In this document: positions 25,131 to 35,435 of the stretch, one piece after another
How positions within the stretch are numbered: position 1 is the first letter of the stretch
How the letters are laid out: every line of letters starts with the position of its first letter
Source: Anomaloglossus baeobatrachus
Lineage: Eukaryota > Chordata > Amphibia > Anura > Aromobatidae
Assembly: GCF_048569485.1 (NCBI RefSeq)
Contig: NC_134357.1
Location: 334,728,742 to 334,792,741 of the forward strand
Reading direction: 5' to 3'
Length of the DNA: 64,000 nucleotides
Position numbers and translations under genes: made by a program
The notes under the pieces: generated by a model
Databases searched by the model: none
What the model was told of the DNA's origin: nothing
What the model saw: only the letters and a program-made list of their open reading frames with translations

Positions 25131-25609
25131 GTTTGAGGTGGGAGAGAGGGCAGCAGATGAGGGAGGGGGGCATCGGCTGATGGGGGAGAGCGGTGGCAGA
25201 TGGGTTCAGTGCCGCTGGAGCAGGGGCAGTGACTGTTGCAGCCGGCGGCTGATGGGTGGGGGCTGGGGCAATGGTGCCACATCAGGTGATCACCGCCAAG
25301 TCCTGCAGCTATTGGATGTGCCCGGGAGTCTGCACACAGCCGGAGCGGGGGTGGCGGTACTGGGAGAGGAGCTGGGAGCGGACATGTAGGAAGTCTGCAT
25401 ACAGGTGAGTATGACTTTTTTTTTCTACTGTTCACTTTTGATTTCGCAGCTGCTTCCACCTCCCGCCCGGACATGGCGCCGCACGGGAGCGGACATGGCG
25501 CCGGATGGGAGGTGGAAGCAGTGGTGGAGGTACCGGGAGGATTCACGCTTCTGTGTTTACCAACAGAAGGAATCCTCTTCCTGTACATGTCACTTTACTA
25601 CCCACCCCT

Positions 25610-25886
25610 TGCGTTTATAGCTGCGTTTTTAGTCATAGAAACACACTAAAACGCAGCTATATTTACAATTTGCGTTTTTCATTGCGTTTTTGAACATCTC
25701 ATTGAACGCAATGGGTGGAAAACACAGTGAAAAATGCAAAAATAATTGACATGCTGCATTTTTGTGGGCACCACAAAAACGCAACTAAAAAAAAACCGCT
25801 GTGCGCAGGGAAGCAAAGTCATGGAATTTTCTGAGCAAAAACGCACCCGAAAAACGCCGCTAAAAACGCACTGTGCGCACATAGCC
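25610..25886. mobile_element. MITE, TIR family ending GTGCGCACATAGCC
   Basis: Rich in complementary words (gctgcgtttttag / ctaaaacgcagct); its right end gcactgtgcgcacatagcc is followed by ttaa. Related to the element at 1-147. Confidence 0.6.
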
Positions 25887-25978
25887 TTAAGCTCCAAAAA
25901 GCAGGGAAACCTCTTTAGTGACATGCTTCACTACACCCCAGGTGAGACGTGTATCATCAATAGCCGTGATTGTGATTG

Positions 25979-26590
25979 GAAAACACCACGGTTACTTACC
26001 GGTAGCTGGTTTTTCCAGAACCAATGACAGCACCACGTGAGAGAGGGATCCGCCCAGCGAGGACAGGAAACCATTCTGAATAAAAGGGCGGTACTTCTCC
26101 CCTTCGTCAGTTGATTACCGAGAATGAGAGGACCTCCAACAAACGTTAGAACTTACTCCATCACCACTTAACACACACACACAAACACACCGAAAAGTGT
26201 ACACCAAGGATGAGAAAGGGAGGGAATATAAGGGTGCTGTCATGGGTTCTGGAAAAACCGGCTACCGGTAAGTAACCGTGGTGTTTTCCCCTCACCTATG
26301 ACAGCACCACGTGAGAGATTTCCAGAGAAACCTATTTAGGGAGGGACCACCGCCTCAAGCACCCGTCTACCAAATGAAAGAGCAGCCGAGGAGGATAGGT
26401 CCAACCGATAGTGCCGAAAAAAAAGTAGACTGTGAGGACCAGGTAGCGGCCCTACAAATTTGTTCAATAGATACCTGCGCCTCGGTAATCAACTGACGAA
26501 GGGGAGAAGTACCGCTCTTTTATTCAGAATGGTTTCTTGTCCTCGCTGGGCGGATCCCTCTCTCACGTGGTGCTGTCATGGGTGAGGGGT
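25979..26590 (-). mobile_element. DIRS-like retroelement fragment with inverted repeats, fossil
   Basis: Two inverted-repeat systems are seen. Arms of about 50 bp containing ggttacttaccggtagct lie at 25,979-26,030 and 26,243-26,292. Arms of about 104 bp lie at 26,022-26,125 and 26,477-26,583. Between them the minus strand retains a short piece with the ICRAATWSS pattern typical of the tyrosine-recombinase end of DIRS-type elements. Broken and incomplete; family call from motif memory. Confidence 0.5.
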
Positions 26591-26637
26591 TTAGAACCGC
26601 AATCAATAAAGGCCTGAAGCTGCACAGATTGTTCTAG

Positions 26638-28808
26638 AAAAAGAGGAAAGAAAACGACCAAAGTCCTATTCATTACAACCACATATTTTATTGATAAGAA
26701 CAGGGAGATAGACACCACAGTGTTCAATTTAAAAACAATATCAAAAGAACTATGGATGACCTTATATATAATTACCATATAAGCAGAAAACCGTAGTAGT
26801 ATTAGCCAACCATCTTAAATTCCTAAAAGGATAAGATTTCATAGATAATAACAGTACAATTACCTGCACGTAAATAAGGTCAAACAAGTCCAATCACGCC
26901 CTACGCGCGTTTCGGCAACGCCTTCGTCTACTGACACCTAGTGGTTGGGTTAACTATGTGCAATCCCTATATAGATATACAAGCTTTAATCTATGTTTGT
27001 CTATGATCATTGTATCAGTATATAAATCCTGTTAGGGGATTGTATTATATATTATATATTACACTCTAATCCATCACTAAATATGGCCTGACTACCTCCT
27101 CCTCATTAATAGGCATTGTGAGGTAAATCCGGAGATATGACGATAAATCATGATATTCAAGTATGTCAGGAAGCCCTCTCCTGGTGTCACCCCCCCTTTC
27201 CTTCACACAACTGGTTTAGCAACAAATTCCATGGCCATCTCCTGTGATATGGAGATGAGGTGGTGTGGGAACAATGGACACAGGATGACTCCCTGCCGTC
27301 ACCCTGTAACAAGAGTTGTATCTCATTAGCAAGGCTATGGAACTAGCTAGACAGAACGACTCCAGTAAAAAATGGTTCATATCTCGCAAGCCATATTTCC
27401 GATAAATATGGCAACCATAAAAATGGTGTCTCCGCATGTGGACGATGCCGGCACCCCCTTTTTATGGGAGCAGGACATTGGGAAATGCCCCAGGCGTGAT
27501 ATCAGCCAATGGGGAACTGGCAGACAGGTCATGAGTCCCCCTCGTTCTGTAGCTAAATTCATAACTGTCACAATGAGAGCATTGGCGTCCGCCTACGACG
27601 CTCCCAGGCAAAGTTATGGCCAATATCCCCTTTGCTGGATAATTCTGATCCATGCAGGGGGAGTGGCAGTGCTTCCCTGTGAGGTCACTAAGGTAGGAGG
27701 GGACCTGGATCTGCCCAGGTTGATAACCCTACTTCGGCCATTTTCCAGTGTTCTTCTCGCTGGGGGCACGTGTAGGAAACATCTGTGGGAGTTCCTGGAA
27801 ACCTGGTCTACAGCGCCCCCCTGTGGCCAGACGCACAAGGTAACTGATTGAATTGCATACCTGTTGTAAACCATGCTTTATCTGTAACTGTACTCTGACA
27901 TATGTATATTCTGTAGATTCCCTATTGTATATATTGTAGTTCTAGTGTGCTTTAGGCTGATTAAATTATATAATTAATCTTGGGCTGTTCTGTTATCTCG
28001 ATCTTGAATCCCACGTCTGTGTGTTCGGCTAATAGTTACCGTGAAGCGGTTGGTGGCAGCGAGTTGTGCCAAGGATTATTGTGGGGAGGCCAGTGAGATT
28101 CGGGGAGATTTTATATATTCCGCCCGCGGAGGTCGGGGGAATATATACTCTACTCTCACCGGGGACCCTTCAATAATCGGCATAAGTAGTATAGCGGCCT
28201 CCTTGCTTATTGTCGGGCAATTCCATAATTGGCCTGACTATAAGAGGGGCGCTAGAGAGCGCGTCACGTGCTCTGTCTGTCGGTCGGGAGGTATAAAGGA
28301 GGGGTGACCCCCACTTGTTACCCCCCGATTGTGACGTACTGGTAGCCAGCGCGGGGGATTTCTGAGTGACCCCCCCGGTGGTTTGTGACAGGCATATTAT
28401 TCCTTCATGACATTACAATGTTGTTTGTACATGAATTGATTATATGGTATATATGTTTGTATATTTACAAAGACCTTGTGGTGTGAACTAAGGATAAAGT
28501 TGTCATCTGCTTTTTAATACGGTTTTCTGCTTATATGGTAATTATATATAAGGTCATCCATAGTTCTTTTGTTATTGTTTTTAAATTGAACACTGTGGTG
28601 TCTATCTCCCTGTTCTTATCAATAAAATATGTGGTTGTAATGAATAGGACTTTGGTCGTTTTCTTTCCTCTTTTTCCATAATTATTATTACGACTGTCCT
28701 TGGATTGTCCTTAGATATCCACAGATCTATTACTATAGGTATGATCCTAATATAAAATGAATTGAGAGTAATCATGTGGGTAAATCAATTGTCAATTATA
28801 TGTGTATG
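26638..28808. mobile_element. Foldback retroelement-like insertion, 2.17 kb, Penelope-like?
   Basis: Flanked by the same 14 bp, acagattgttctag, at 26,624-26,637 and 28,809-28,822, the length expected of target-primed insertion. It has inverted arms of 156 bp at 26,638-26,793 and 28,520-28,675 with a single mismatch seen. A minus-strand hammerhead-like motif (tagACGAaggcgttgccGAAAc) lies at 26,905-26,930. Inverted terminal repeats plus such a motif fit Penelope-like elements. No reverse transcriptase was seen; the middle holds an unrelated GC-rich block (27,185-28,391). Confidence 0.5.
27185..28391. mobile_element. Possible LTR-element remnant inside the foldback, fossil
   Basis: A GC-richer block between TGTCAC and GTGACA, inverted TG...CA-type ends. 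It contains gttggtggcagcgagttg at 28,048, similar to primer-binding-site surroundings of some amphibian LTR elements. No target duplication and no protein motif were seen, so this is tentative. Old and incomplete. Confidence 0.3.
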
Positions 28809-29022
28809 ACAGATTGTTCTAGGTAAGATAAACGAACAGATATTAATTTTGCAGAACTACAGGGAAATACCTGGGCGCCTAGGTGGGCATCCTCGAACCC
28901 ACTGAGGCACTGACGTTTTTTCTCTAGATGCAGTTATCTTGATCAGTAAGACCTCTGATATCCAGAGTCTCCACAGTCATTAAAAAAAACAAAACAAAAA
29001 AAAAACAAACAAAACCTGTTTA

Positions 29023-29507
29023 TGTTGCTTGAGCCCCTGAACTTAAGAAGAGTGAGTTCCCCCAATCAATATAGACTCTCAGTACGAATAACAGGTGCAC
29101 ACGTTGTAGGAGTAGGTGCAGCGTCATCAGTGTGTTCCTCTCTACTAACATGCCAATGCCTATCAAGATGGATTGCAAGGGACATTGTGAAAATAAGAGA
29201 GTCAGGAGAAGGGAACTGAACCAACATATGCTTAACTTGGTCACTAAGTCCAGAGCCAAACCAACAGGGAAGGGCCTGGTCATTCCACTGTGTGAATATG
29301 GCCCATCGGCGAAGCTCTGTGCAATAATCGTGGGCAGGACGTCGCCCCTGACGGAGTGCAAGTAATTTACTTTCAGCGAAAGCTACTTGGTCAGGTTTGT
29401 CATACAGGAGTCCTAGGGCCTTAAAAAACAAGGCTACAGAGGAGAGTTCAGGAGCGTCAGAGAGTAGGGAAAAGGCCCAAGCCTGGGGGTCTCTCATTAG
29501 CACGGAT
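29023..29507 (-). mobile_element. Ty3/gypsy-type gag fossil
   Basis: The minus strand carries a gag-like stretch (WAFSLLSDAPELSS, LLALRQGRRPAHDY, FGSGLSDQVKHMLVQFP) as in gypsy-family capsid regions. It is a fragment without pol or LTRs nearby. Cut off at its upstream side by the Tc1-type element at 29,509. Broken and old. Confidence 0.75.
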
Positions 29508-29508
29508 A

Positions 29509-29880
29509 CAGTGGGTACAGAAGTATTTAGACCCCTTTAAGTTTTTCATTCTTTGTTTCATTGTAGCCATTTGGTAAATTCAAAAAAGTTCATTTTTTTC
29601 TCATTAATGTACACTCTGCACCCCATCTTGACAGAAAAAAACTGAAATATAGAAATTTTTGCAAGTATATTAAACAAGAAAAACGGAAATATCACATGGT
29701 CATAAGTATTCAGACCCTTTGCTCAGTCTTGAGTAGATGCACCCTTTTGAGCTAGTACAGCCATGAGTCTTCTTTGGAATGATGCAACAAGTTTTTCACA
29801 CCTGGATTTGGGGATCCTCTGCCATTCTTCCATGCAGATCCTCTCCAGTTCCGTCAGGTTCGATGGTGAACGTTGGTGGA
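29509..29880 (-). mobile_element. Tc1/mariner-type transposon end with transposase C terminus
   Basis: Begins cagtgggtacagaagtattt right after a TA at 29,507-29,508, as Tc1 elements do. On the minus strand the last part of a transposase is readable (ERICMEEWQRIPKSRCEKLV, then RLMAVLAQKGAST). The rest of the element, including the second terminal repeat, is missing; sequence from about 29,885 on is not recognised as Tc1. Confidence 0.8.
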
Positions 29881-30027
29881 CAGCAACACTTGAAACAACA
29901 TCAGGAGGACAGGACATTAACACATGAAGTGAACAGCGCCTAAGTTCATCAATTGACGAGTTGAAATTGTTACATTTCATTTGGTCAACCGTCAACATTA
30001 TTGTACAGTTTGTAACAGCCGGTATTT

Positions 30028-30336
30028 GGCAAGGTTCACACTAAGCATTTTCTGCAGCCAAAACCAGATCTCTTGGCCTTCAAAATGCTGCGCTCAAAAT
30101 GGTTTTGCTGCATTTTTACAGCGGTATGCATTGTGTTTTTTCTACAGTTCATGTTTAATAACGTTAGTTTTATACACCAAAAATGCAGTAAAAAATGTAG
30201 CAAAAACTATGTTATGTTTTTTTACAGTGTTTTTTGCTTTGTTCTTTCTTTTTGTTGATTTCTACCGGAGAAAAGCGCTGCAAAAATTCTAAAAGATTTG
30301 ACATGCTTCACAAGTACTGCATGTGAACATAGCCAT
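30028..30336. mobile_element. Old MITE
   Basis: Left caaggttcacactaagca and right gcatgtgaacatagcc are similar to the ends of the 13,866 element; the inside has AAAATGC/GCATTTT complementarity. Diverged. Confidence 0.5.
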
Positions 30337-30339
30337 TAT

Positions 30340-31112
30340 CAGTTATTTCATATCTTATATGTTAAAGGTAAACATAAGAAAGAAGTGACCACTGGTGCTG
30401 CACTTTGATCTAGATAGATCTTACCTTTCCAGAGAGCCTGAAGGAGAAAAGATAACTGCAGTAAGGCGATAGCTGGAAAGAAGTTGCGGACACTGATGGA
30501 AGAGGGCCCCTGTGCTGTGCAAGAACATTATACGAGCCCCTCTTTGCGGCTGCACAGGTTGCACCAATGATATGTCCGCCCCTGCTGGAAAGTACTGTAT
30601 ATATTTATTTTGTACTTTTGATATATCCAGCTTTGGTGGGGGTTATATCAGAAATATTCCTCTCTCCATGGAGATTTTTTCATTTATATTACCTTCATTG
30701 TTCTTTCCATGGTTGAATGGTTTCCCATGGAGCATAAAACTGTCTTGTAAATTGGTCTCCCATGAAACTGGTTCAGCGTTTGATAGAGATTATATTAAGA
30801 AGGAACCAAAGGTTATTAGTTTTCTGTACAGAAAAAGTGGAGAAATAAAGGATTCTGTCAGTATTCTTGACCCTGCAAAACTACTGACGGCTAGATGGAA
30901 GACTTGTACAGCTGGCTAAACATGCCTTTCTGTATTATTCTAGCAGCGGCATGAATGATTAAAACAATCGTGTATTCCTCTCCTGCAAGTGTCCGGAAAG
31001 TGGTCCCTTATTCTGAAGTACTCTTGTCTCCTTACAGTAATGGCTGTGTTACTCACCTGCCTTGATGCAGACACCAGCTCTTTTTTTTGTTCCCTAGCAC
31101 CAGTTTTGTTCT
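30340..31112. other. Intergenic, no feature recognised
   Basis: An open stretch near 30,660-30,915 (NIPLSMEIFSFILPS ...) has no splice or start context I can support; no motif recognised. Confidence 0.4.
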
Positions 31113-31307
31113 GTAATACCATACCTCCCAACCGTCCCGGATACAGCGGGACAGTCCCTCTTCTGAGCCTTTGATCCCGGGTCCCGCCCGTGAGGCTGTT
31201 TATCCCGGGCTCCACCCACCCACTGTAGCCCCGCCTCGCTGTTTCTCCCTTCTATTCATTACAGAGCCGACCGCGCACCTACTCCTGTGACTGCTGCTGA
31301 GGTATGA

Positions 31308-31455
31308 ATCACCCCCTGCAGCAGAGCGACCCCCCCCTGCAGCAGAGCGACCCCCCTGCAGCAGAGCGACCCCCCCCTGCAGCAGAGCGACCCCCCCCTG
31401 CAGCAGAGCGACCCCCCTGCAGCAGAGCGACCCCTCCCTGCAGCAGAGCGATCCC
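31308..31455 (+). repeat. 20-22-bp minisatellite, ctgcagcagagcgaccccc
   Basis: About seven units differing in the length of the C run. Open frames across it on both strands are an effect of the composition. Confidence 0.85.
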
Positions 31456-32106
31456 CCCTCCCCCAGAGCCGACCCCCCCAGTCCTGGAGCCTGCGTTTGT
31501 CTGCAGCTGTTCTCTGATTCCCCCTGTGCGGCTTCTCACTGCTGCAGACACGCGGGGAGTCAGGAAGCTGAGGAGACCGTGCAATCAGCACTTATCTCCT
31601 GCAGATAGCACTGGCCAGTAATAACCTATGCAGAGTGACATCTGCAGGCTTCTATTACCGATCAGTGGTCTCCTGCCTGTGGAGCAGAGCTGCTGGGTCC
31701 TAGCTTCCCAACAACTTCAGCTCTGCTTTATCCTGGCTGCCCTACCAGTTAAAGGGAACATGTCAGCAGAAATTTCACAATAAAAGTAATAGATTCCCCT
31801 CTCCAGCTCCTGGGCTGCTTCTAGAAAGGTTCCTGTTGTTATTGTGCCCACTTTGAGACCTAAAAAAATACTTTATGAAGTCTTACCTTTTTGTATGCAA
31901 ATCTGTTTTTATGGTCACGGGGGCGGGCTGCCTGGCGTCCGTTATTCCCCCTCCTGCCGCTGTACGCCGTCCCCCATTGCTCATTTCCATACATGAGGAC
32001 GCCTTCCTCATGTAACTGTCCTCCTGAAGTTTTGTGCATGCCCAGTGCCACTCTCGCGGGACTGAGCACTGTGCAAAGTGTGAACGCTTTTGAGGTGATT
32101 GCGCAG

Positions 32107-32612
32107 GCGCGAGATTATGGGCGGCGCTGTGATTGTCATCAGCAGCGTCATCCAAGTACCTGCCCATAATCTTGTGCCCGCGCTTCTCACTCTGCCTCCA
32201 CCGTTATGCGCAAGCACTGGCCATATGAACCACGTTACCTATTACCATGGGCGCGAGATTATGGGCGGCGCTGTGATTGTCATCAGCAGCGTCATCCAAG
32301 TACCCGCCCATAATCTCGTGCCCGCGCTTCTCACTCTGCCTCCACCGTTATGCGCAAGCACTGGCCATATGAACCACGTTACCTATTACCATGGGCGCGA
32401 GATTATGGGCGGCGCTGTGATTGTCATCAGCAGCGTCATCCAAGTACCCGCCCATAATCTCGTGCCCGCGCTTCTCACTCTGCCTCCACCGTTATGCGCA
32501 AGCACTGTCCATATGAACCATGTTACCTATTACCGTGGGCGCGAGATTATGGGCGGCGCTGTGATTGTCATCAGCAAAGTCATCCAAGTACCCGCCCATA
32601 ATCTCGTGCAAG
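32107..32612 (+). repeat. 144-bp tandem repeat, about 3.5 units, each with a palindrome
   Basis: The word gcgagattatgggcggcgct starts units at 32,109, 32,253, 32,397 and 32,541, exactly 144 bp apart, with only a few differences. Within each unit, gagattatgggcg is matched by cgcccataatctc about 45 bp later, so each can fold. 144 bp equals 48 codons, explaining a repetitive open frame on the plus strand. Confidence 0.9.
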
Positions 32613-32782
32613 CGGTAATAGGTAACATGGCTCCGCCCACCCACTCTCTCTCCGCCTCCCTGCTTTTCCCTCCTACCATCCTAGTAGACGTGGCATAGAG
32701 AGGAGCGCTGCCTGTGCTGCTGCTGGTACAGTAAACTAATCTCCCCAGCGCTGATTTCCCTCCCTCCCCCCTCACCCCCGGC

Positions 32783-33328
32783 CGGAGCCTGTCTGTGCGG
32801 TCGGCCGGCCGCCTGTCTGTGCGGTCGGCCGGCCGCCTGTCTGTGCGGTCGGCCCGCCACCTGTCTGTGCGGGCGCCCCCCTGCCGCCTGTCTGTGCGGG
32901 CGCCACCCGCCGCCTGTCTGTGCGGGCGCCCCCCGCCGCCTGTCTGTGCGGGCGCCCCCCTGCCGCCTGTCTGTGCGGGCGCCACCCGCCGCCTGTCTGT
33001 GCGGGCGCCCCCCGCCGCCTGTCTGTGCGGGCGCCCCCCTGCCGCCTGTCTGTGCGGGCGCCCCCCTGCCGCCTGTCTGTGCGGGCGCCCCCCTGCCGCC
33101 TGTCTGTGCGGGCGCCCCCCTGCCGCCTGTCTGTGCGGGCGCCCCCCGCCGCCTGTCTGTGCGGGCGGCCCGCCGCCTCATTGTGCGGTCAGCCGGCCGC
33201 CTCTTTGTGCGGGCGGCTGGCCGCCTCTCTGTGCGGGCGGCCCGCCGCCTGTCTGTGAAGGCGGCCGGCCGCCTGTCTGTGAAGGCGACCGGCCGCCTCA
33301 CTGTGCGGGCGACCGGCCGCCTCACTGT
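32783..33328 (+). repeat. 26-27-bp CpG-rich minisatellite
   Basis: Unit gccgcctgtctgtgcgggcg plus a C run of variable length; about 20 units, the outer ones diverged (ggtcggccggccgcctgtct). Confidence 0.9.
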
Positions 33329-33330
33329 GG

Positions 33331-34112
33331 CTGCCTGCGTGTCCGTGCTGGAGGCCCGCCGGCTGCCTGCGTGTCCGTGCTGGAGGCCCGCCGGCTGCCT
33401 GCGTGTCCGTGCTGGAGGCCCGCCGGCTGCCTGCGTGTCCGTGCTGGAGGCCCGCCGGCTGCCTGCGTGTCCGTGCTGGAGGCCCGCCGGCTGCCTGCGT
33501 GTCCGTGCTGGAGGCCCGCCGGCTGCCTGCGTGTCCGTGCTGGAGGCCCGCCGGCTGCCTGCGTGTCCGTGCTGGAGGCCCGCCGGCTGCCTGCGTGTCC
33601 GTGCTGGAGGCCCGCCGGCTGCCTGCGTGTCCGTGCTGGAGGCCCGCCGGCTGCCTGCGTGTCCGTGCTGGAGGCCCGCCGGCTGCCTGCGTGTCCGTGC
33701 TGGAGGCCCGCCGGCTGCCTGCGTGTCCGTGCTGGAGGCCCGCCGGCTGCCTGCGTGTCCGTGCTGGAGGCCCGCCGGCTGCCTGCGTGTCCGTGCTGGA
33801 GGCCCGCCGGCTGCCTGCGTGTCCGTGCTGGAGGCCCGCCGGCTGCCTGCGTGTCCGTGCTGGAGGCCCGCCGGCTGCCTGCGTGTCCGTGCTGGAGGCC
33901 CGCCGGCTGCCTGCGTGTCCGTGCTGGAGGCCCGCCGGCTGCCTGCGTGTCCGTGCTGGAGGCCCGCCGGCTGCCTGCGTGTCCGTGCTGGAGGCCCGCC
34001 GGCTGCCTGCGTGTCCGTGCTGGAGGCCCGCCGGCTGCCTGCGTGTCCGTGCTGGAGGCCCGCCGGCTGCCTGCGTGTCCGTGCTGGAGGCCCGCCGGCT
34101 GCCTGCGTGTTT
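33331..34112 (+). repeat. 32-bp CpG-rich minisatellite, about 24 near-identical units
   Basis: Unit ctgcctgcgtgtccgtgctg plus gaggcccgccgg, 32 bp, repeated about 24 times with almost no variation. The unit has no stop in any plus-strand frame and 32 is not divisible by three, so all three plus frames read through as the same 32-residue peptide cycle. This is not evidence of a protein. Confidence 0.95.
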
Positions 34113-34237
34113 GTGCTGAATGGGTGTGGATGGGGAGTGGATATGGGCGTGACTGTGAAATGGGTGTGGTTAGGGGGCGTGGCGCCGCAAACTTTGTCCC
34201 TCTTTTCCTTCTTTAAAAGTTGGGAGGTATGGTAATA

Positions 34238-34602
34238 CTGAGTTCACATCTCCTGTACTCATCCATTAGAACGGATCCTGCAGAGATCCGTTGGAAAAAT
34301 TATGTCTCCTGGATATGTTTTTTTTAACATGGGTGTCTATGGAGAACAGATCCATTAACAAATTGCTATTTATCTTCCATTTGAAATGGATCCTGTAGGA
34401 AAAAAACAGATCCATTACAAAGGAAAGAAAAACTGATGCCTAAATAGCAATCCGTTAACAAATCGGTTCTCCATAGACTCCCATGTTACAAAACGGATCC
34501 GGCAGACATCAGTTATATAACAACGGACAAAAAAGTTGTGTTTGTAGTTTTTTTCCCCAACAGATCTCTGCAGGATCTGTACTAACAAATGATTACTTAG
34601 CC
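34238..34602. mobile_element. MITE, GGATCCTGCAGAGATC-type inverted repeat
   Basis: ggatcctgcagagatccgtt near 34,274 is inverted as aacagatctctgcaggatct near 34,559; the outside ends are ctgagttcacatc and gattacttagcc. Moderately diverged. Confidence 0.6.
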
Positions 34603-34605
34603 TAA

Positions 34606-35141
34606 AGGCCGCTTTACATGCTGCAATATCGCTACAGATATCGCTAGCGTGCGTACCCGCCCCCATCGGTTGTGCGACACGGGCAAATCGCTGCCCATGG
34701 CGCACAACATCACTCAGACTCGTCACACTACTTACCTGCCTAGCGACGTCGCTGTGACAGGCGAACCGCCTCCTTTCTAAGGGGTAGGTTTGTGCGGCGT
34801 CATAGCGACGTCACTAAGCGGGCGCCCAATAGAAGCGTAACATCCCGCCCACCTCCTTCCTTCCATATTGCCAGCAGCCGCAGGTAAGGTGAGGTTGCTC
34901 GTTCTTGCGGTGTCATACACAGCGATGTGTGCTGCCTCAGGAACGACGAACTACATCGTACACGCAGCAGCAACGATAATTGGGAATAGGGGGGCATGTC
35001 ACCGATTAGCGATTTTGCACGTTTTTGCGACGATTCAGAATCGCTCATAGGTGTTACACGCATCGACATCGCTAAAGCGGCCGAATGTGCGTCACAAATT
35101 CCGTGACCCCAACGAGATCGCTTGAGTATGTAAAGCGGCCT
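34606..35141. mobile_element. MITE with TIR AGGCCGCTTTACAT
   Basis: The left aggccgctttacatgc and right gtatgtaaagcggcct are inverted copies. The interior has cgctagcg- and gcgatt-type words. Shares the GCTTTACA end style with 55,263 and 63,367. Confidence 0.75.
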
Positions 35142-35435
35142 AGGGTCTGTGCTGGGTTTCTGATGTGACCCTGCAACTAACTTTGACAAAATCACCCAAG
35201 GCCTTTTGACTATGTTCTGACTGAGTATTCTGCAAGTTTTGCATTCAGTTCTAGATGTATTTCTGAGTTTGCCTCACCATACATTTTTCTCAGGTGGATA
35301 ATATCTATTTAGTCATTTTCAGCTTTTTTTCTCATCCTTCTTCATTTACTTCCTAGCTCAGACCATTTATTTGTTGTAAGCATACTGGTGCAGTTCATAA
35401 ATTTACAACCTTCTGCAACAATGTGTAATCATCTC

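Larger units (their letters stand above)
31120..34231. mobile_element. TIR element, 3.1 kb, 7-bp target duplication GTAATAC, carrying four tandem arrays
   Basis: The left end CATACCTCCCAAC (31,120-31,132) and right end GTTGGGAGGTATG (34,219-34,231) are perfect 13-bp inverted repeats. GTAATAC stands directly outside both (31,113-31,119; 34,232-34,238). The interior has no transposase but a 20-22-bp array, a T2-like end (31,753), a 144-bp array, a 27-bp array and a 32-bp array. Superfamily unknown: a 7-bp duplication is unusual, and a 5-bp reading (TAATA with CCATACC ends) is possible. Confidence 0.75.

Noticed and set aside
25112-25620. Pro/Ser-rich frame of 158 codons near a G-rich repeat
   Set aside because: Low-complexity composition next to an imperfect repeat; splice-like signals are not better than chance and no family motif is visible.
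15450-29507. Treating the gypsy pol fossil (15,450-17,452) and gag fossil (29,023-29,507) as one element
   Set aside because: They are 12 kb apart, in an order that does not fit a single copy interrupted simply, and separated by several independent elements; they are more likely two separate fossils.
30512-30919. 135-codon frame with a hydrophobic middle (NIPLSMEIFSFILPSLFF)
   Set aside because: Isolated, no convincing start or splice sites, no recognised family; hydrophobic stretch is explained by T-rich sequence.
32099-32698. 199-codon open frame with a repeated peptide
   Set aside because: Translation of the 144-bp non-coding tandem repeat, whose unit happens to be 48 codons.
32795-34235. 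Very long open frames (up to about 470 codons) across the 27-bp and 32-bp arrays
   Set aside because: All three plus frames are open because the repeat unit has no stop and 32 is not a multiple of three; the peptides are the same cyclic translation. No start context, splice signal or protein motif.
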